Of a DNA stretch of 64,000 bases, positions 15,742 through 24,727 are shown piece after piece. The notes under the pieces are model-generated. The model saw nothing but the letters and a program-made list of their open reading frames with translations, did not search any database and had not been told where the DNA came from. The DNA comes from Bacillota bacterium (GTDB lineage Bacteria; Bacillota; Clostridia; Lachnospirales; Lachnospiraceae). The stretch lies in assembly GCA_023458035.1 (NCBI GenBank), contig JAEXAX010000017.1, forward strand, positions 68,970 through 132,969. Direction: 5' to 3'. The position numbers were made by a program, and so were the translations under genes. How positions within the stretch are numbered: position 1 is the stretch's first letter; every line of letters starts with the position of its first letter.

Positions 15742-16830
15742 ATGTTATCGAATCAAATCTTACATCACACCATTGACGGACTGAAGAGCATCACACGTGT
15801 GGATCTGGCGATTTTGGATTTGGAGGGAAAGATTCTGGCCTCCTCAGTTGAGATGCACGAAGACTTTACGGATAATGTCGTAATCTTCTGCAAATCACAT
15901 GCCGACAGCCAGTTGGTGGGTGACTGCCAATATTTCAAGATATATGACGAGCATGAACTGGAATACATTTTATTGGTCAAGGGCGCCCAGGATGATGTGC
16001 TGATGATTGGTAAGATGGTTGTCTTTCAGATCGAAAATCTATTGATAGCCTATAAGGAAAAATTTGATAAAGAAAACTTTATCAAAAACCTGTTGTTGGA
16101 TAATCTGTTGATGATCGATATTTATAATCGTGCCAGAAAGCTGAGATTGCCGATCGAACAGTCGCGGGTTGTTTTTGTGGTGGAAATCCTTCCGGAACAC
16201 GGAAATGATGTCAATGATCGCTTAAAGGCATTTTGCCAGGATATCCCGCATGCCTTTATTACGGCGGTAGATGAGCATAGTATGATCGTCATTCACAGTA
16301 TGGACAAAAAAGAGGAGTATACTGTCATCCAGGATATGGCAGATGCCATGCTTAAATTTGTCAATGAAGATAAAAGGCTGGCAACTCATATTGCTTATGG
16401 TACAATCGTCGGAGATATCAAGGATGTATCGAAATCCTTTAAGGAAGCGAAGATGGCGCTGGATGTTGGCAAGATTTTTTATGAAGGCCAGGATATCATT
16501 GCCTACAGCTCGCTGGGAATCGGCCGCTTGATCTATCAGCTGCCGGTGCCGTTATGCGAGATGTTTATCCGCGAGATTTTCGACGGAAAGATTCCGGGGA
16601 ACTTTGACGAAGAGACACTGACAACCATTAATAAGTTCTTTGAGAACAGCCTGAATGTTTCCGAGACCTCCAGACAGCTGTATATTCATAGAAACACTTT
16701 GGTATATCGTCTGGATAAGATTCAGAAGATCATCAATCTGGATCTGCGAGTATTCGAGGACGCCATTACATTTAAGATTGCTCTGATGGTTGTGAAATAC
16801 ATGAAATATATGGAGCATTTGGATTATTGA
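15742..16830 (+). CDS. CdaR/PucR-type transcriptional regulator
   Basis: 362 residues. The N-terminal 110 or so form a sensor-like domain (VDLAILDLEGKILASS), the middle resembles the GGDEF-like domain of CdaR regulators, and the C-terminus is the PucR helix-turn-helix with the characteristic FFENSLNVSETSRQLYIHRN and NTLVYRLDKI segments. CdaR proteins usually control sugar-diacid use, but here the gene sits directly before ftsE, so a cell-envelope or differentiation role is possible. The inducer is unknown. The ribosome site AAGGAGAAGG precedes ATG 15742. Confidence 0.8.
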   Translation: MLSNQILHHTIDGLKSITRVDLAILDLEGKILASSVEMHEDFTDNVVIFCKSHADSQLVGDCQYFKIYDEHELEYILLVKGAQDDVLMIGKMVVFQIENLLIAYKEKFDKENFIKNLLLDNLLMIDIYNRARKLRLPIEQSRVVFVVEILPEHGNDVNDRLKAFCQDIPHAFITAVDEHSMIVIHSMDKKEEYTVIQDMADAMLKFVNEDKRLATHIAYGTIVGDIKDVSKSFKEAKMALDVGKIFYEGQDIIAYSSLGIGRLIYQLPVPLCEMFIREIFDGKIPGNFDEETLTTINKFFENSLNVSETSRQLYIHRNTLVYRLDKIQKIINLDLRVFEDAITFKIALMVVKYMKYMEHLDY

Positions 16831-16868
16831 ACAGATACCGGCCCGGCCGGAAGAGGAGTTTTTTTAGC

Positions 16869-17576
16869 ATGATACAGTTAGAGAATATCAGCAAGAGTTA
16901 TGCGAACGGCATACCGGCAGTAAATCAGGTGAGCCTGGAAATTGACAAGGGTGAATTTGTATTTGTTGTAGGCAATAGCGGGTCCGGTAAATCGACCCTG
17001 ATCAAGATTCTCTTAAAGGAATTGGAACCGACTTCCGGAAAGGTAAAAGTGGCTGGATATCAGCTGGATCAGTTGAAACGGCGGCGTATCCCTGATTTTC
17101 GTCGAAACATCGGAGTGGTGTTTCAGGACTTCAGATTATTGAAGGACAGGGATGTTTATGAAAATGTGGCCTTTGCCCTGCGCGTTACAGAAACCTCAAG
17201 GGCAGAAATTAAAAAGCGGGTGCCGCAGGTACTGGCCATGGTCGGTCTGGCATCCAAGTATAAATCGAAGCCGGATGAATTGTCCGGCGGAGAGCAGCAA
17301 AGAGTAGCGATAGCCAGGGCGATCGTTAATCGACCGTCCCTGATTCTGGCAGATGAGCCGACCGGAAACCTGGACCCGGCGACGTCAAATGACATCATGG
17401 ATCTGCTAAAGGCGATCAATGAGATGGGTACCACCATCCTAATGGTCACTCATAATCGGGAAATCGTAAACCAGATGCAAAAGCGTGTTATTATGATGCG
17501 GGATGGTAGCATCGTTTATGATAAGAAACAGGGTGTCTATCTGCCGGAAGGAGATTTTAATAATTATGAGGATTAG
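16869..17576 (+). CDS. ftsE: Cell-division ATPase FtsE
   Basis: 235 residues, one ABC ATPase domain. Walker A GNSGSGKST, signature LSGGEQQR, Walker B LILADEPTGNLD and the switch His in MVTHN are complete. With FtsX it forms a membrane complex that does not transport but switches on peptidoglycan hydrolases outside the cell. The start at 16869 is that of the usual MIQLENISKSY N-terminus; AGAGGAG lies about ten bases upstream. It overlaps ftsX by 11 bases. Confidence 0.95.
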   Translation: MIQLENISKSYANGIPAVNQVSLEIDKGEFVFVVGNSGSGKSTLIKILLKELEPTSGKVKVAGYQLDQLKRRRIPDFRRNIGVVFQDFRLLKDRDVYENVAFALRVTETSRAEIKKRVPQVLAMVGLASKYKSKPDELSGGEQQRVAIARAIVNRPSLILADEPTGNLDPATSNDIMDLLKAINEMGTTILMVTHNREIVNQMQKRVIMMRDGSIVYDKKQGVYLPEGDFNNYED

Positions 17577-18474
17577 TACACACGCATTTGTGGCCGGGCA
17601 GGGAATCAAGAATATCAGACGGAACAAGCTGTTTTCTCTGGCTGCCATCGCTACGATGGTTGCTTGTATTTTCCTGTTCAGTTTGTTTTTTGCAGTCATT
17701 TTGAATTTCCGCAGTTTGATGACAAATATTGAATCACAGGTTGGAGTCACCGTCTTTTTCCAGACCGGCACCAAAGAAGAAGATATTTTGAAGTTCAAAG
17801 CTGAACTGGAAAAACGAGATGAGGTAGCCTCGGTAAAATATGTATCGGCTCAGGAAGCCTGGGAAACAGTGAAAAAGGACTATTTCCAGGGTAATGAAGA
17901 ACTGGCTGCCGGCTGGACGGATGATAATCCGGTAGCAAATTCCGCCAACCTTGAGGTACAGACCAAACGCATCGATAAGCAGGAGGCTGTGGTCAAGTAT
18001 ATTAAGTCAAATTCGCTGGTACGAAAGGTCAGTCAGGCGGAAGGCGCCAGAAATACATTGTCTGCCTTTAATCGGCTGGCAACCTATTTGTCGATCGGTA
18101 TTATTGTACTGCTGTTTGCGGTTTCGATCTTTTTGATCAGTAATACCGTTCACATCGGCATTACCGTCAGACGGGAAGAGATTACCATTATGAAGCTGAC
18201 CGGAGCCAGAGATTACCTGGTTCGGGCGCCGTTTATCATTGAAGGTATGCTGATCGGTCTGGTCGGATCACTGATTCCGTTGACCCTGTTGTACTTCGTA
18301 TATGGTAAGGCTACGGCTTATGTAATGGAGAAATTCAGTATCTTATCCGGCTATGTTTCATTTGTACCGATCCAAGAAGTGTTTAGGATCGTCGGACCGG
18401 TCGGTTTGGTGCTGGGGTTGGGAATCGGTTTTCTGGGAAGTTATTTTACGGTTAGAAAGTATCTGAGCGTATAA
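17566..18474 (+). CDS. ftsX: Cell-division membrane protein FtsX
   Basis: 302 residues with the FtsX plan: a cytosolic N-terminus (IKNIRRNKLFSLAAI), one membrane helix, an extracellular domain (about 55-170) that activates wall hydrolases, then three membrane helices (near 180-205, 225-255, 275-298) around the MKLTGA motif. ATG 17566 lies inside the end of ftsE, showing tight coupling. The next gene encodes a secreted M23 endopeptidase that is its most likely client. Confidence 0.95.
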   Translation: MRISTHAFVAGQGIKNIRRNKLFSLAAIATMVACIFLFSLFFAVILNFRSLMTNIESQVGVTVFFQTGTKEEDILKFKAELEKRDEVASVKYVSAQEAWETVKKDYFQGNEELAAGWTDDNPVANSANLEVQTKRIDKQEAVVKYIKSNSLVRKVSQAEGARNTLSAFNRLATYLSIGIIVLLFAVSIFLISNTVHIGITVRREEITIMKLTGARDYLVRAPFIIEGMLIGLVGSLIPLTLLYFVYGKATAYVMEKFSILSGYVSFVPIQEVFRIVGPVGLVLGLGIGFLGSYFTVRKYLSV

Positions 18475-18552
18475 AGCGCTGGGTAAACGTAGTGATGAAT
18501 GTTAATCAACAACTGTTGTTTGGCAGGAGAGTCAGAAGCAGAGGAGGCAGAT

Positions 18553-19917
18553 GTGAGAAGAAGTGGAATCATCGTTGCAGTCGGAGCAGTGGCGCTGGCA
18601 ATCGGCCTGTCACAATTACCGGTGCATGCCACCATTCAGGAGCTGGAAAAAAAGAATGAAGAGCTGAATCAGAGCCTGCAAAGCGGCCAGAAAAAGATCA
18701 CGGATCTGGAACAGGCCAAGGAAGAATTGTCTGCCCTGATTGCGGCAGCCGATGCCGAACAGAAGGTAATAGCCGATCAGTTGGCTGAGGTCCACAAAAA
18801 GATTACAGCCACTGAGGAACAGTTGGTGGCTTTGGGAAAGGATCTAAAGGAGGCCGAAGCAACTGAGAAATCTCAGCGGGCTTCCATGAAAAAACGGATT
18901 CAATTTTTATACGAGGACGGTGGCCGTGAACTGGTAGCTGCTTTGTTTTCCAGCGAAGATCTCAGTGAATTTTTGAATAAAGCCGAATATGTACAGGATT
19001 TGTCGAACTATGATCGGAATATGCTGAAAGAATATGCGGCTACGGTCAGTCATATCAAGGAAACCAAAACGGCTATAGAAACAGAAAAGACCAATCTGGA
19101 AGCGTCAAAGTCGGAGCTGCAGACAAAGCAGACCGAGCTGGCTGAACAGAGTAAACAAAAACAAAAGGAAAGAGCGAGTTTTCTTGCCAGGATTGATCAA
19201 GAAAAGCTGAGCATTGCAGCGGTAATGGAGTCCTTAAATCAAAACAATGCCGAAATCGGACAGTTAAAGGAGGCGGAAGCCAGAGCGGCAGAGCAGGCCA
19301 GACTGCAAGCCGAAGCCGCCGCTGCGGCTGCCAAGGCGAAGGCAGAGGCCGCTGCGGCTGCTAAAGCGAAGGCGGAGGCCGACGCTCAGGCCTTGCGGGA
19401 TGCGCAGCGGTTGAGTCAGAACAATACGGGAGATGACGGAAATCATGTAACGCCGGGACCGTCAGACCGGCAAGATCAGAGCGATCCGACACCGACACCA
19501 CCGGTAGTTTCTACCGGTTTTGGGTTCCCGACCTCGGTGACGACCATTAACAGTGGGTTTGGTTATCGCGATTTGGCCATCGGCGGAACAGACCTGAGCT
19601 TCCATGACGGTCTTGATTTCGGAGCGGCTATGGGTGATCCTGTATATGCTTCGGCAGACGGAAAAGTGACGGCTGCGACGTATAATTCCGGCGGCGGTTA
19701 TTACGTCCGCATTGATCACGGAAACGGCTTTGAAACCTATTACGGACACCTGACCAATTACATCGTCGGGGCGGGAGATACCGTGGCGCGCGGACAGGTG
19801 ATCGGTTATGTCGGAGCGACAGGCGCTTGGGTAACAGGACCGCATTTGCATTTTGGGATTTATATAGCGGGAACCTGGCGGGCGCTGGATCCGGGACCGT
19901 TTCTGGGACTTTACTAG
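18553..19917 (+). CDS. Secreted coiled-coil M23 peptidoglycan endopeptidase (EnvC-like)
   Basis: 454 residues. A signal peptide ends near residue 25 (LSQLPVHA). A long coiled coil follows (about 27-270, including an Ala/Lys/Glu-rich repeat at 245-285), then a Pro/Thr/Asp linker and a C-terminal LytM/M23 domain with zinc motif HDGLD (HxxxD), YYGHL and HLHFG (HxH). All ligands are present, so it should be catalytic, unlike degenerate EnvC. Coiled coil plus hydrolase directly after ftsEX matches FtsX-activated enzymes such as EnvC and PcsB. The start is GTG 18553, five bases after GAGGAGG, which gives a proper signal peptide. Confidence 0.92.
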   Translation: MRRSGIIVAVGAVALAIGLSQLPVHATIQELEKKNEELNQSLQSGQKKITDLEQAKEELSALIAAADAEQKVIADQLAEVHKKITATEEQLVALGKDLKEAEATEKSQRASMKKRIQFLYEDGGRELVAALFSSEDLSEFLNKAEYVQDLSNYDRNMLKEYAATVSHIKETKTAIETEKTNLEASKSELQTKQTELAEQSKQKQKERASFLARIDQEKLSIAAVMESLNQNNAEIGQLKEAEARAAEQARLQAEAAAAAAKAKAEAAAAAKAKAEADAQALRDAQRLSQNNTGDDGNHVTPGPSDRQDQSDPTPTPPVVSTGFGFPTSVTTINSGFGYRDLAIGGTDLSFHDGLDFGAAMGDPVYASADGKVTAATYNSGGGYYVRIDHGNGFETYYGHLTNYIVGAGDTVARGQVIGYVGATGAWVTGPHLHFGIYIAGTWRALDPGPFLGLY

Positions 19918-19982
19918 AATCGAAGGGCGAGATCGAACATCGGTATTACGCAAATATGAAGAAAATAAATGCAGCTGACAAA

Positions 19983-20008
19983 CAAAGCCCCGTGAATATG
20001 GGGCTTTG
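19983..20008 (+). terminator. Hairpin between the M23 gene and ctpA
   Basis: CAAAGCCCC/GGGGCTTTG, nine pairs with an eight-base loop and a weak T stretch. Probably a partial terminator or stability element. Confidence 0.5.
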
Positions 20009-20053
20009 CTGTATCATACTGGGACTGGCATGCAAACAGAAGAGAGGACAGTT

Positions 20054-21358
20054 ATGGACAAAAAGAAGGTACAAATGACCAAAGGCGGTTTGGCCGGTCT
20101 GTTGATCGGTGTTGTATTGGTAACGGCATTGATTTTTGGCAGCAGTGGTGTGCTGGCCGGTATGGTCATAGCCAAAAACAGGCAGATTACGGTTTGGGAT
20201 CGACAGAATATGTGGACAGATTCGGATGAGGCAAAACAGGAGGCCTTTCCGGAAGATGCAAACGGTATGACTGAAAGTGCCGAAGAACTGGTGGATGAGC
20301 AGGCATTGGATAAGATCAAAGGACTGACGGATACCATTCATCAGGAGTATCTGAATGAGGGCGAAGCGGATAATACGAAGCTTCGCGAAGGATTGTACAA
20401 GGGTCTGGTTTCAGGCCTCGGTGATATCTATTCGGAGTACTATACTCCGGAGGAGTATCAGAAGATGCAGGAAAGCATCTCCGGCAAGTATTCAGGCATT
20501 GGGGCTTTGTTAAATCAAGACCGAACGACCAAGGCTATCTCCATCACGAAGGTGTTTGCCGGCAGCCCGGCCGAAGAGGTCGGAATCAAAGCAGGTGACG
20601 TTATAGATAAGGTCAATGGGGAAAGTGTGGCGACCTGGACGTTGACCGAGCTGGTCAGCAAGGTTAAGGGTGAAGAGGGATCGACCGTCGATCTGAAAAT
20701 TTACCGTAACGGTGAGGCACAGGACTTTACAGTGACCAGAAAGCAGATCAGTGTACCGACTGTATCCTATGAAGTGCTGGACAATAAAGTCGGTTATCTA
20801 CAGATCACGGAATTTGATCAGGTGACCATTGAACAGGTAAAAGCGGCATTGGAGGACCTTGATAAGCAAGGAGCGGCGTCCCTGGTGGTGGATCTGCGTG
20901 ATAACCCGGGAGGGCTGTTAAACGGTGTGGTAGATATCCTTGGCTACTTTATAGAAAAAGACAAGATGGTCTATACCATTGATAAAAACGGGAAAGGGGA
21001 GGACTATTATCCTTCCACAAAGCAGATCTGGACGAAACCGATGAATGTATTGATTAACGGAAACTCGGCCAGTGCAGCGGAAATTTTTGCGGCAGCCGTT
21101 CGGGATTATGACAGGGGAAAGCTGATCGGTACCAAGACCTACGGTAAGGGTATTGTACAAAATACGTTCCCCTTCAATGACGGTTCGGCCGTTAAGCTGA
21201 CCATTTCCAAGTTTTATACGCCGAAGGGTGAGAATTTTCATGGCGTTGGGGTTGAGCCTCACGAGAAAGTTGAAATCGATAAAAAAGCCATGGAGGATAA
21301 CAAGCTGGAGCGCAGCGAGGATAGCCAGCTGGAAAAGGCAATTGAATTACTCAAGTAA
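20054..21358 (+). CDS. ctpA: Carboxyl-terminal processing protease (S41, CtpA-like)
   Basis: 434 residues. An N-terminal membrane anchor (about 12-38) leads to an outward-facing protease. A PDZ domain (VFAGSPAEEVGIKAGD) is followed by the S41 catalytic core with DLRDNPGG, the Ser of NGNSASAAE and the Lys of GTKTYGKG, forming a Ser-Lys dyad. CtpA proteases trim or degrade envelope proteins from the C-terminus, including wall hydrolases in several bacteria. The position after ftsEX and an M23 hydrolase makes that enzyme a plausible substrate (inference). The start follows AGAGAGGA. Confidence 0.93.
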   Translation: MDKKKVQMTKGGLAGLLIGVVLVTALIFGSSGVLAGMVIAKNRQITVWDRQNMWTDSDEAKQEAFPEDANGMTESAEELVDEQALDKIKGLTDTIHQEYLNEGEADNTKLREGLYKGLVSGLGDIYSEYYTPEEYQKMQESISGKYSGIGALLNQDRTTKAISITKVFAGSPAEEVGIKAGDVIDKVNGESVATWTLTELVSKVKGEEGSTVDLKIYRNGEAQDFTVTRKQISVPTVSYEVLDNKVGYLQITEFDQVTIEQVKAALEDLDKQGAASLVVDLRDNPGGLLNGVVDILGYFIEKDKMVYTIDKNGKGEDYYPSTKQIWTKPMNVLINGNSASAAEIFAAAVRDYDRGKLIGTKTYGKGIVQNTFPFNDGSAVKLTISKFYTPKGENFHGVGVEPHEKVEIDKKAMEDNKLERSEDSQLEKAIELLK

Positions 21359-21370
21359 TTGTAGTATAAT
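21342..21370 (+). promoter_or_regulatory. Promoter of murA
   Basis: TTGAAT (21342-21347), 17 bases, TATAAT (21365-21370). The -35 box lies inside the last codons of ctpA. Confidence 0.75.
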
Positions 21371-21405
21371 ATCCGGGATACTAAGATGGTTTGAGGTGTG
21401 ATTAA

Positions 21406-22698
21406 ATGGAACAATATGTGATAAAAGGCGGCAATCCGCTGGTCGGTGAAGTAGAGATCGGCGGCGCTAAAAATGCGGCTCTGCCGATATTGGCGGCAGC
21501 TATTATGGCGGATGCCCCTGTCAGGATAGAAAATCTACCGGATGTAAATGATGTAAATGTGCTGATCGAGGCGATTGACCGAATCGGAGCCACGGTGGAA
21601 CGCGTCAGTCGCAGTGTGGTCATTATCAATGGGTCAACCATTGGCGACAGCTGTGTTGACTATGAGTTTATCAAAAAAATCAGGGCGTCCTACTATCTGT
21701 TGGGAGCCTTGCTCGGTAAGTATAAAAAAGCCCAGGTGCCACTGCCCGGAGGCTGTAATATTGGTGTCAGACCGATTGACCAGCATATCAAAGGCTTTGA
21801 GTCTTTGGGGGCCAAGGTAACCATCCAAAACGGAGTGATTCAGGCGCAGGCCGATCAGCTGCTCGGTAGTCATATCTATCTGGATAAGGTTTCGGTCGGT
21901 GCAACCATCAATGTAATGATGGTTGCTGCCATGGCCGAAGGAAAAACGACCATTGAGAATTGTGCACGTGAGCCGCATATCGTAGATGTAGCCAACTTTT
22001 TGGGCTGTCTGGGAGCCGATATCCGCGGCGCCGGTACGGATGTGATTCGAATCCGCGGTGTTGAGAAGCTGCGTAGCGGCGAGTATTCCATCATTCCGGA
22101 TCAGATCGAGGCCGGAACCTTTATGATGGGAGCCGCTATTACCGGCGGGGATATCCTGATCAAGAATGTTATTCCGAAACATTTGGAGGCCATCAGTGCA
22201 AAACTACAGGAGATGGGCTGTCAGGTGGAAGAGTTTGCATCGGATGTCAGAGTGTCGGCGAATAAAAAGCTGACCAAAACCAATATTAAGACCCTGCCTT
22301 ATCCGGGTTATCCGACCGATATGCAGCCGCAGATTACGACCGTTTTGGCGCTGGCGAGCGGAACCAGTATCGTAACGGAGTCGATTTTTGAAAACCGGTT
22401 CCGCTATGTTGATGAGCTGATCAAGATGGGAGCGGCTATTCAAGTGGAAGGTAATACAGCGGTGATTGAGGGTGTACATAGCCTTTCCGGCGCCAGAGTC
22501 AGCGCACATGATCTGCGAGCGGGAGCGGCCTTGGTGTTAGCCGGTTTGGCAGCCCGGGGTACAACATATGTAGAAGAGATTGAGTATATATTAAGAGGAT
22601 ATGAGGATTTTGACGGTAAGCTGCGGTCGCTGGGTGGTCAGATTAAGCGTGTTGATTCCGATCCGGAATTAAAACAGATCAGATTAAAAATCGGTTGA
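21406..22698 (+). CDS. murA: UDP-N-acetylglucosamine 1-carboxyvinyltransferase
   Basis: 430 residues. It transfers enolpyruvate from PEP to UDP-GlcNAc, the first committed step of peptidoglycan synthesis and the fosfomycin target. K22-N23 in GGAKNAALP and the active-site C117 in LPGGCNIGVRPIDQH are present, so it should be fosfomycin-sensitive at the target. The order is murA then metK with an 17-base gap. Confidence 0.97.
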   Translation: MEQYVIKGGNPLVGEVEIGGAKNAALPILAAAIMADAPVRIENLPDVNDVNVLIEAIDRIGATVERVSRSVVIINGSTIGDSCVDYEFIKKIRASYYLLGALLGKYKKAQVPLPGGCNIGVRPIDQHIKGFESLGAKVTIQNGVIQAQADQLLGSHIYLDKVSVGATINVMMVAAMAEGKTTIENCAREPHIVDVANFLGCLGADIRGAGTDVIRIRGVEKLRSGEYSIIPDQIEAGTFMMGAAITGGDILIKNVIPKHLEAISAKLQEMGCQVEEFASDVRVSANKKLTKTNIKTLPYPGYPTDMQPQITTVLALASGTSIVTESIFENRFRYVDELIKMGAAIQVEGNTAVIEGVHSLSGARVSAHDLRAGAALVLAGLAARGTTYVEEIEYILRGYEDFDGKLRSLGGQIKRVDSDPELKQIRLKIG

Positions 22699-22715
22699 GA
22701 AAGAAGGGAATTAAG

Positions 22716-23906
22716 ATGCAGGAAAAGATATTATTTACCTCGGAATCTGTGACCGAGGGTCATCCGGATAAGGTGTGTGACCAAATTTCAGATGCAATTT
22801 TGGATGCCATGCTTGCACAGGATCCGATGAGCCGTGTGGCCTGTGAGACTTGTACGACTACCGGTTTGGTTATGGTAATGGGCGAGATCACAACTGAGGC
22901 TTATGTGGATATTCCTAAGGTGATCCGTGATACCATCCGTGAGATCGGTTACACAAAACCGGAATATGGTTTTGATTCCGAGTCCTGCGGTGTGGTGACT
23001 GCCATCCATGAGCAGTCTCCGGACATTGCCATGGGCGTAAATGCGTCATTTGAGAAGAAGCAGGATGGTTCCGAAGCGGAGGATCTGGGAGCCGGTGATC
23101 AGGGTATGATGTTCGGTTATGCCAGTGATGAAACTCCGGAGCTGATGCCGTATGCTATTTCCATGGCTCAGCGTCTGGCAGCACGGTTGGCTGAGGTTCG
23201 GAAAGACGGAACCCTGCCCTACCTTCGACCGGACGGGAAGACGCAGGTAACGGTGGAATATGATGAAGCCGGAGCCGTTAAGCGTATTGATGCGCTGGTG
23301 GTTTCGACCCAGCATGATGAAGATGTTTCCATGAACACATTGGCAGCCGATATTAGAAAATATGTGATTGATGTGATCGTACCATCCAAGCTGATGGATT
23401 CGGATACTAAAATTTATATCAATCCGACCGGTCGATTTGTAATCGGTGGTCCGAAGGGGGACAGCGGTTTGACCGGCCGAAAGATCATTGTCGATACTTA
23501 CGGCGGCCAGGCTCGTCACGGCGGCGGCGCTTTTTCCGGAAAAGATCCGACAAAGGTCGACCGTTCAGCGTCGTATGCAGCCAGATATGCAGCCAAGAAT
23601 ATCGTGGCGGCCGGTTTGGCTAAGCGTTGCGAGATTCAACTATCCTACGCCATCGGCGTAGCTCATCCGACATCAGTCTTCGTAGACACCTTCGGTACCG
23701 GTGTGATTGCGGATGATGTGATCTGTCATCTGGTGCGCAAGCATTTTGATCTGACTCCGTCCGGTATCATTCGGATGCTGGATCTGCGGCGACCGATTTA
23801 TCGGGCGACAGCGGCCTATGGTCACTTCGGCAGAAACGAGCAGATGTTCAGCTGGGAGAAAACCGATAAGGTGGCGGCTCTCAGAGCGGATGCCGGTTTG
23901 GAATAA
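22716..23906 (+). CDS. metK: S-adenosylmethionine synthetase
   Basis: 396 residues. It makes S-adenosylmethionine from methionine and ATP. Signatures SESVTEGHPDKVCDQ, GAGDQGMMFGYA and GGGAFSGKDPTKVDRS are all intact. ATG 22716 follows AGAAGGG. No SAM riboswitch precedes it; expression is tied to murA. SAM is used by the radical SAM maturases encoded earlier, among many others. Confidence 0.98.
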   Translation: MQEKILFTSESVTEGHPDKVCDQISDAILDAMLAQDPMSRVACETCTTTGLVMVMGEITTEAYVDIPKVIRDTIREIGYTKPEYGFDSESCGVVTAIHEQSPDIAMGVNASFEKKQDGSEAEDLGAGDQGMMFGYASDETPELMPYAISMAQRLAARLAEVRKDGTLPYLRPDGKTQVTVEYDEAGAVKRIDALVVSTQHDEDVSMNTLAADIRKYVIDVIVPSKLMDSDTKIYINPTGRFVIGGPKGDSGLTGRKIIVDTYGGQARHGGGAFSGKDPTKVDRSASYAARYAAKNIVAAGLAKRCEIQLSYAIGVAHPTSVFVDTFGTGVIADDVICHLVRKHFDLTPSGIIRMLDLRRPIYRATAAYGHFGRNEQMFSWEKTDKVAALRADAGLE

Positions 23907-23918
23907 TAGATATATTAT

Positions 23919-23961
23919 AAGGAGGTTTTCGTTGTCGGCAGATGACAAGGCCTCCTTTTTT
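23919..23961 (+). terminator. Terminator after metK
   Basis: AAGGAGG pairs with CCTCCTT, enclosing a smaller TTGTC/GACAA stem, and is followed by T residues. Confidence 0.8.
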
Positions 23962-23998
23962 AAACCTGTTTAGAGGAAGTGGGAAAGGTGAACAAGAC

Positions 23999-24727
23999 GT
24001 GATAATGGATGAACGGCTGTGGGAGCCGGTTTTTGAAGATGGCGCCATTTTGGTAGTGGCCAAGGCGGCCGGACTGGCCGTGCAAAGTCGCAGTCTGCTG
24101 GAAAAAGACTTGGAAAGCTTGTTGCGGGCAGAGGGCCGCGGACATCAAAACTATCATCTCATTCATCGACTGGATCAGCCGGTGGAGGGATTGCTGGTGG
24201 TTGCCAAAACAGCAGCAGCTGCGGCGGGCTTAAACAGACAGCTGACAGCAGACGGCTTTGCCAAGGAGTATGTGGCGGTGACCGGAGGCGGACAGTGGAA
24301 GCAGCCGGAGGGTACATTGGTTGATTATCTGGAAAAGCAAGCTAAAGGGAACTGTTCTGTTGTGGTACCGCAGATCGGCGACAAGGGTCGAGGCAAGCGA
24401 GCTGAACTGTCCTATCGGGTAGAGGCTGCGGACGCCGTCGCCGGGCGGAGCCTGGTGTTCGTTCGATTGGCTACCGGTCGGCATCATCAGATCAGAGTAC
24501 AATTGGCAGCGGCCGGTCATCCGTTGGTTGGGGACGGAAAATACGGAAACGAGGGAAGCAGACAGCAGGGGTTGGCTCTTTGCGCCTGGCGACTGCGTTT
24601 TTGCCATCCTTTGAACCACCGGCCGATGACATTTACATATCTGCCAAAACAACCGGTGTTTGCACCGTACCTTCAGCAGATTCAGCAAGCGATAGCGGAT
24701 ACAGACGGGAGGTTGACCGATGTATAA
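23999..24727 (+). CDS. RluA-family RNA pseudouridine synthase
   Basis: About 242 residues. The motif LIHRLDQPVEGLLV contains the catalytic Asp of RluA-type synthases, and TGRHHQIRVQLAAAGHPLVGDGKYG is the conserved C-terminal block. No S4 domain is present, as in short YqcB-like members. It isomerises uridines in rRNA or tRNA; the target cannot be predicted. The start is uncertain: GTG 23999 has a better-spaced GGGAAAGG than ATG 24005. The end overlaps the response regulator gene by eight bases. Confidence 0.85.
   Translation: MIMDERLWEPVFEDGAILVVAKAAGLAVQSRSLLEKDLESLLRAEGRGHQNYHLIHRLDQPVEGLLVVAKTAAAAAGLNRQLTADGFAKEYVAVTGGGQWKQPEGTLVDYLEKQAKGNCSVVVPQIGDKGRGKRAELSYRVEAADAVAGRSLVFVRLATGRHHQIRVQLAAAGHPLVGDGKYGNEGSRQQGLALCAWRLRFCHPLNHRPMTFTYLPKQPVFAPYLQQIQQAIADTDGRLTDV

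Noticed and set aside
19264..19446. Repetitive Ala/Lys/Glu codons near 19310-19390, considered as a DNA repeat element
   Set aside because: The repetition is explained by the coiled-coil to linker segment of the M23 endopeptidase.
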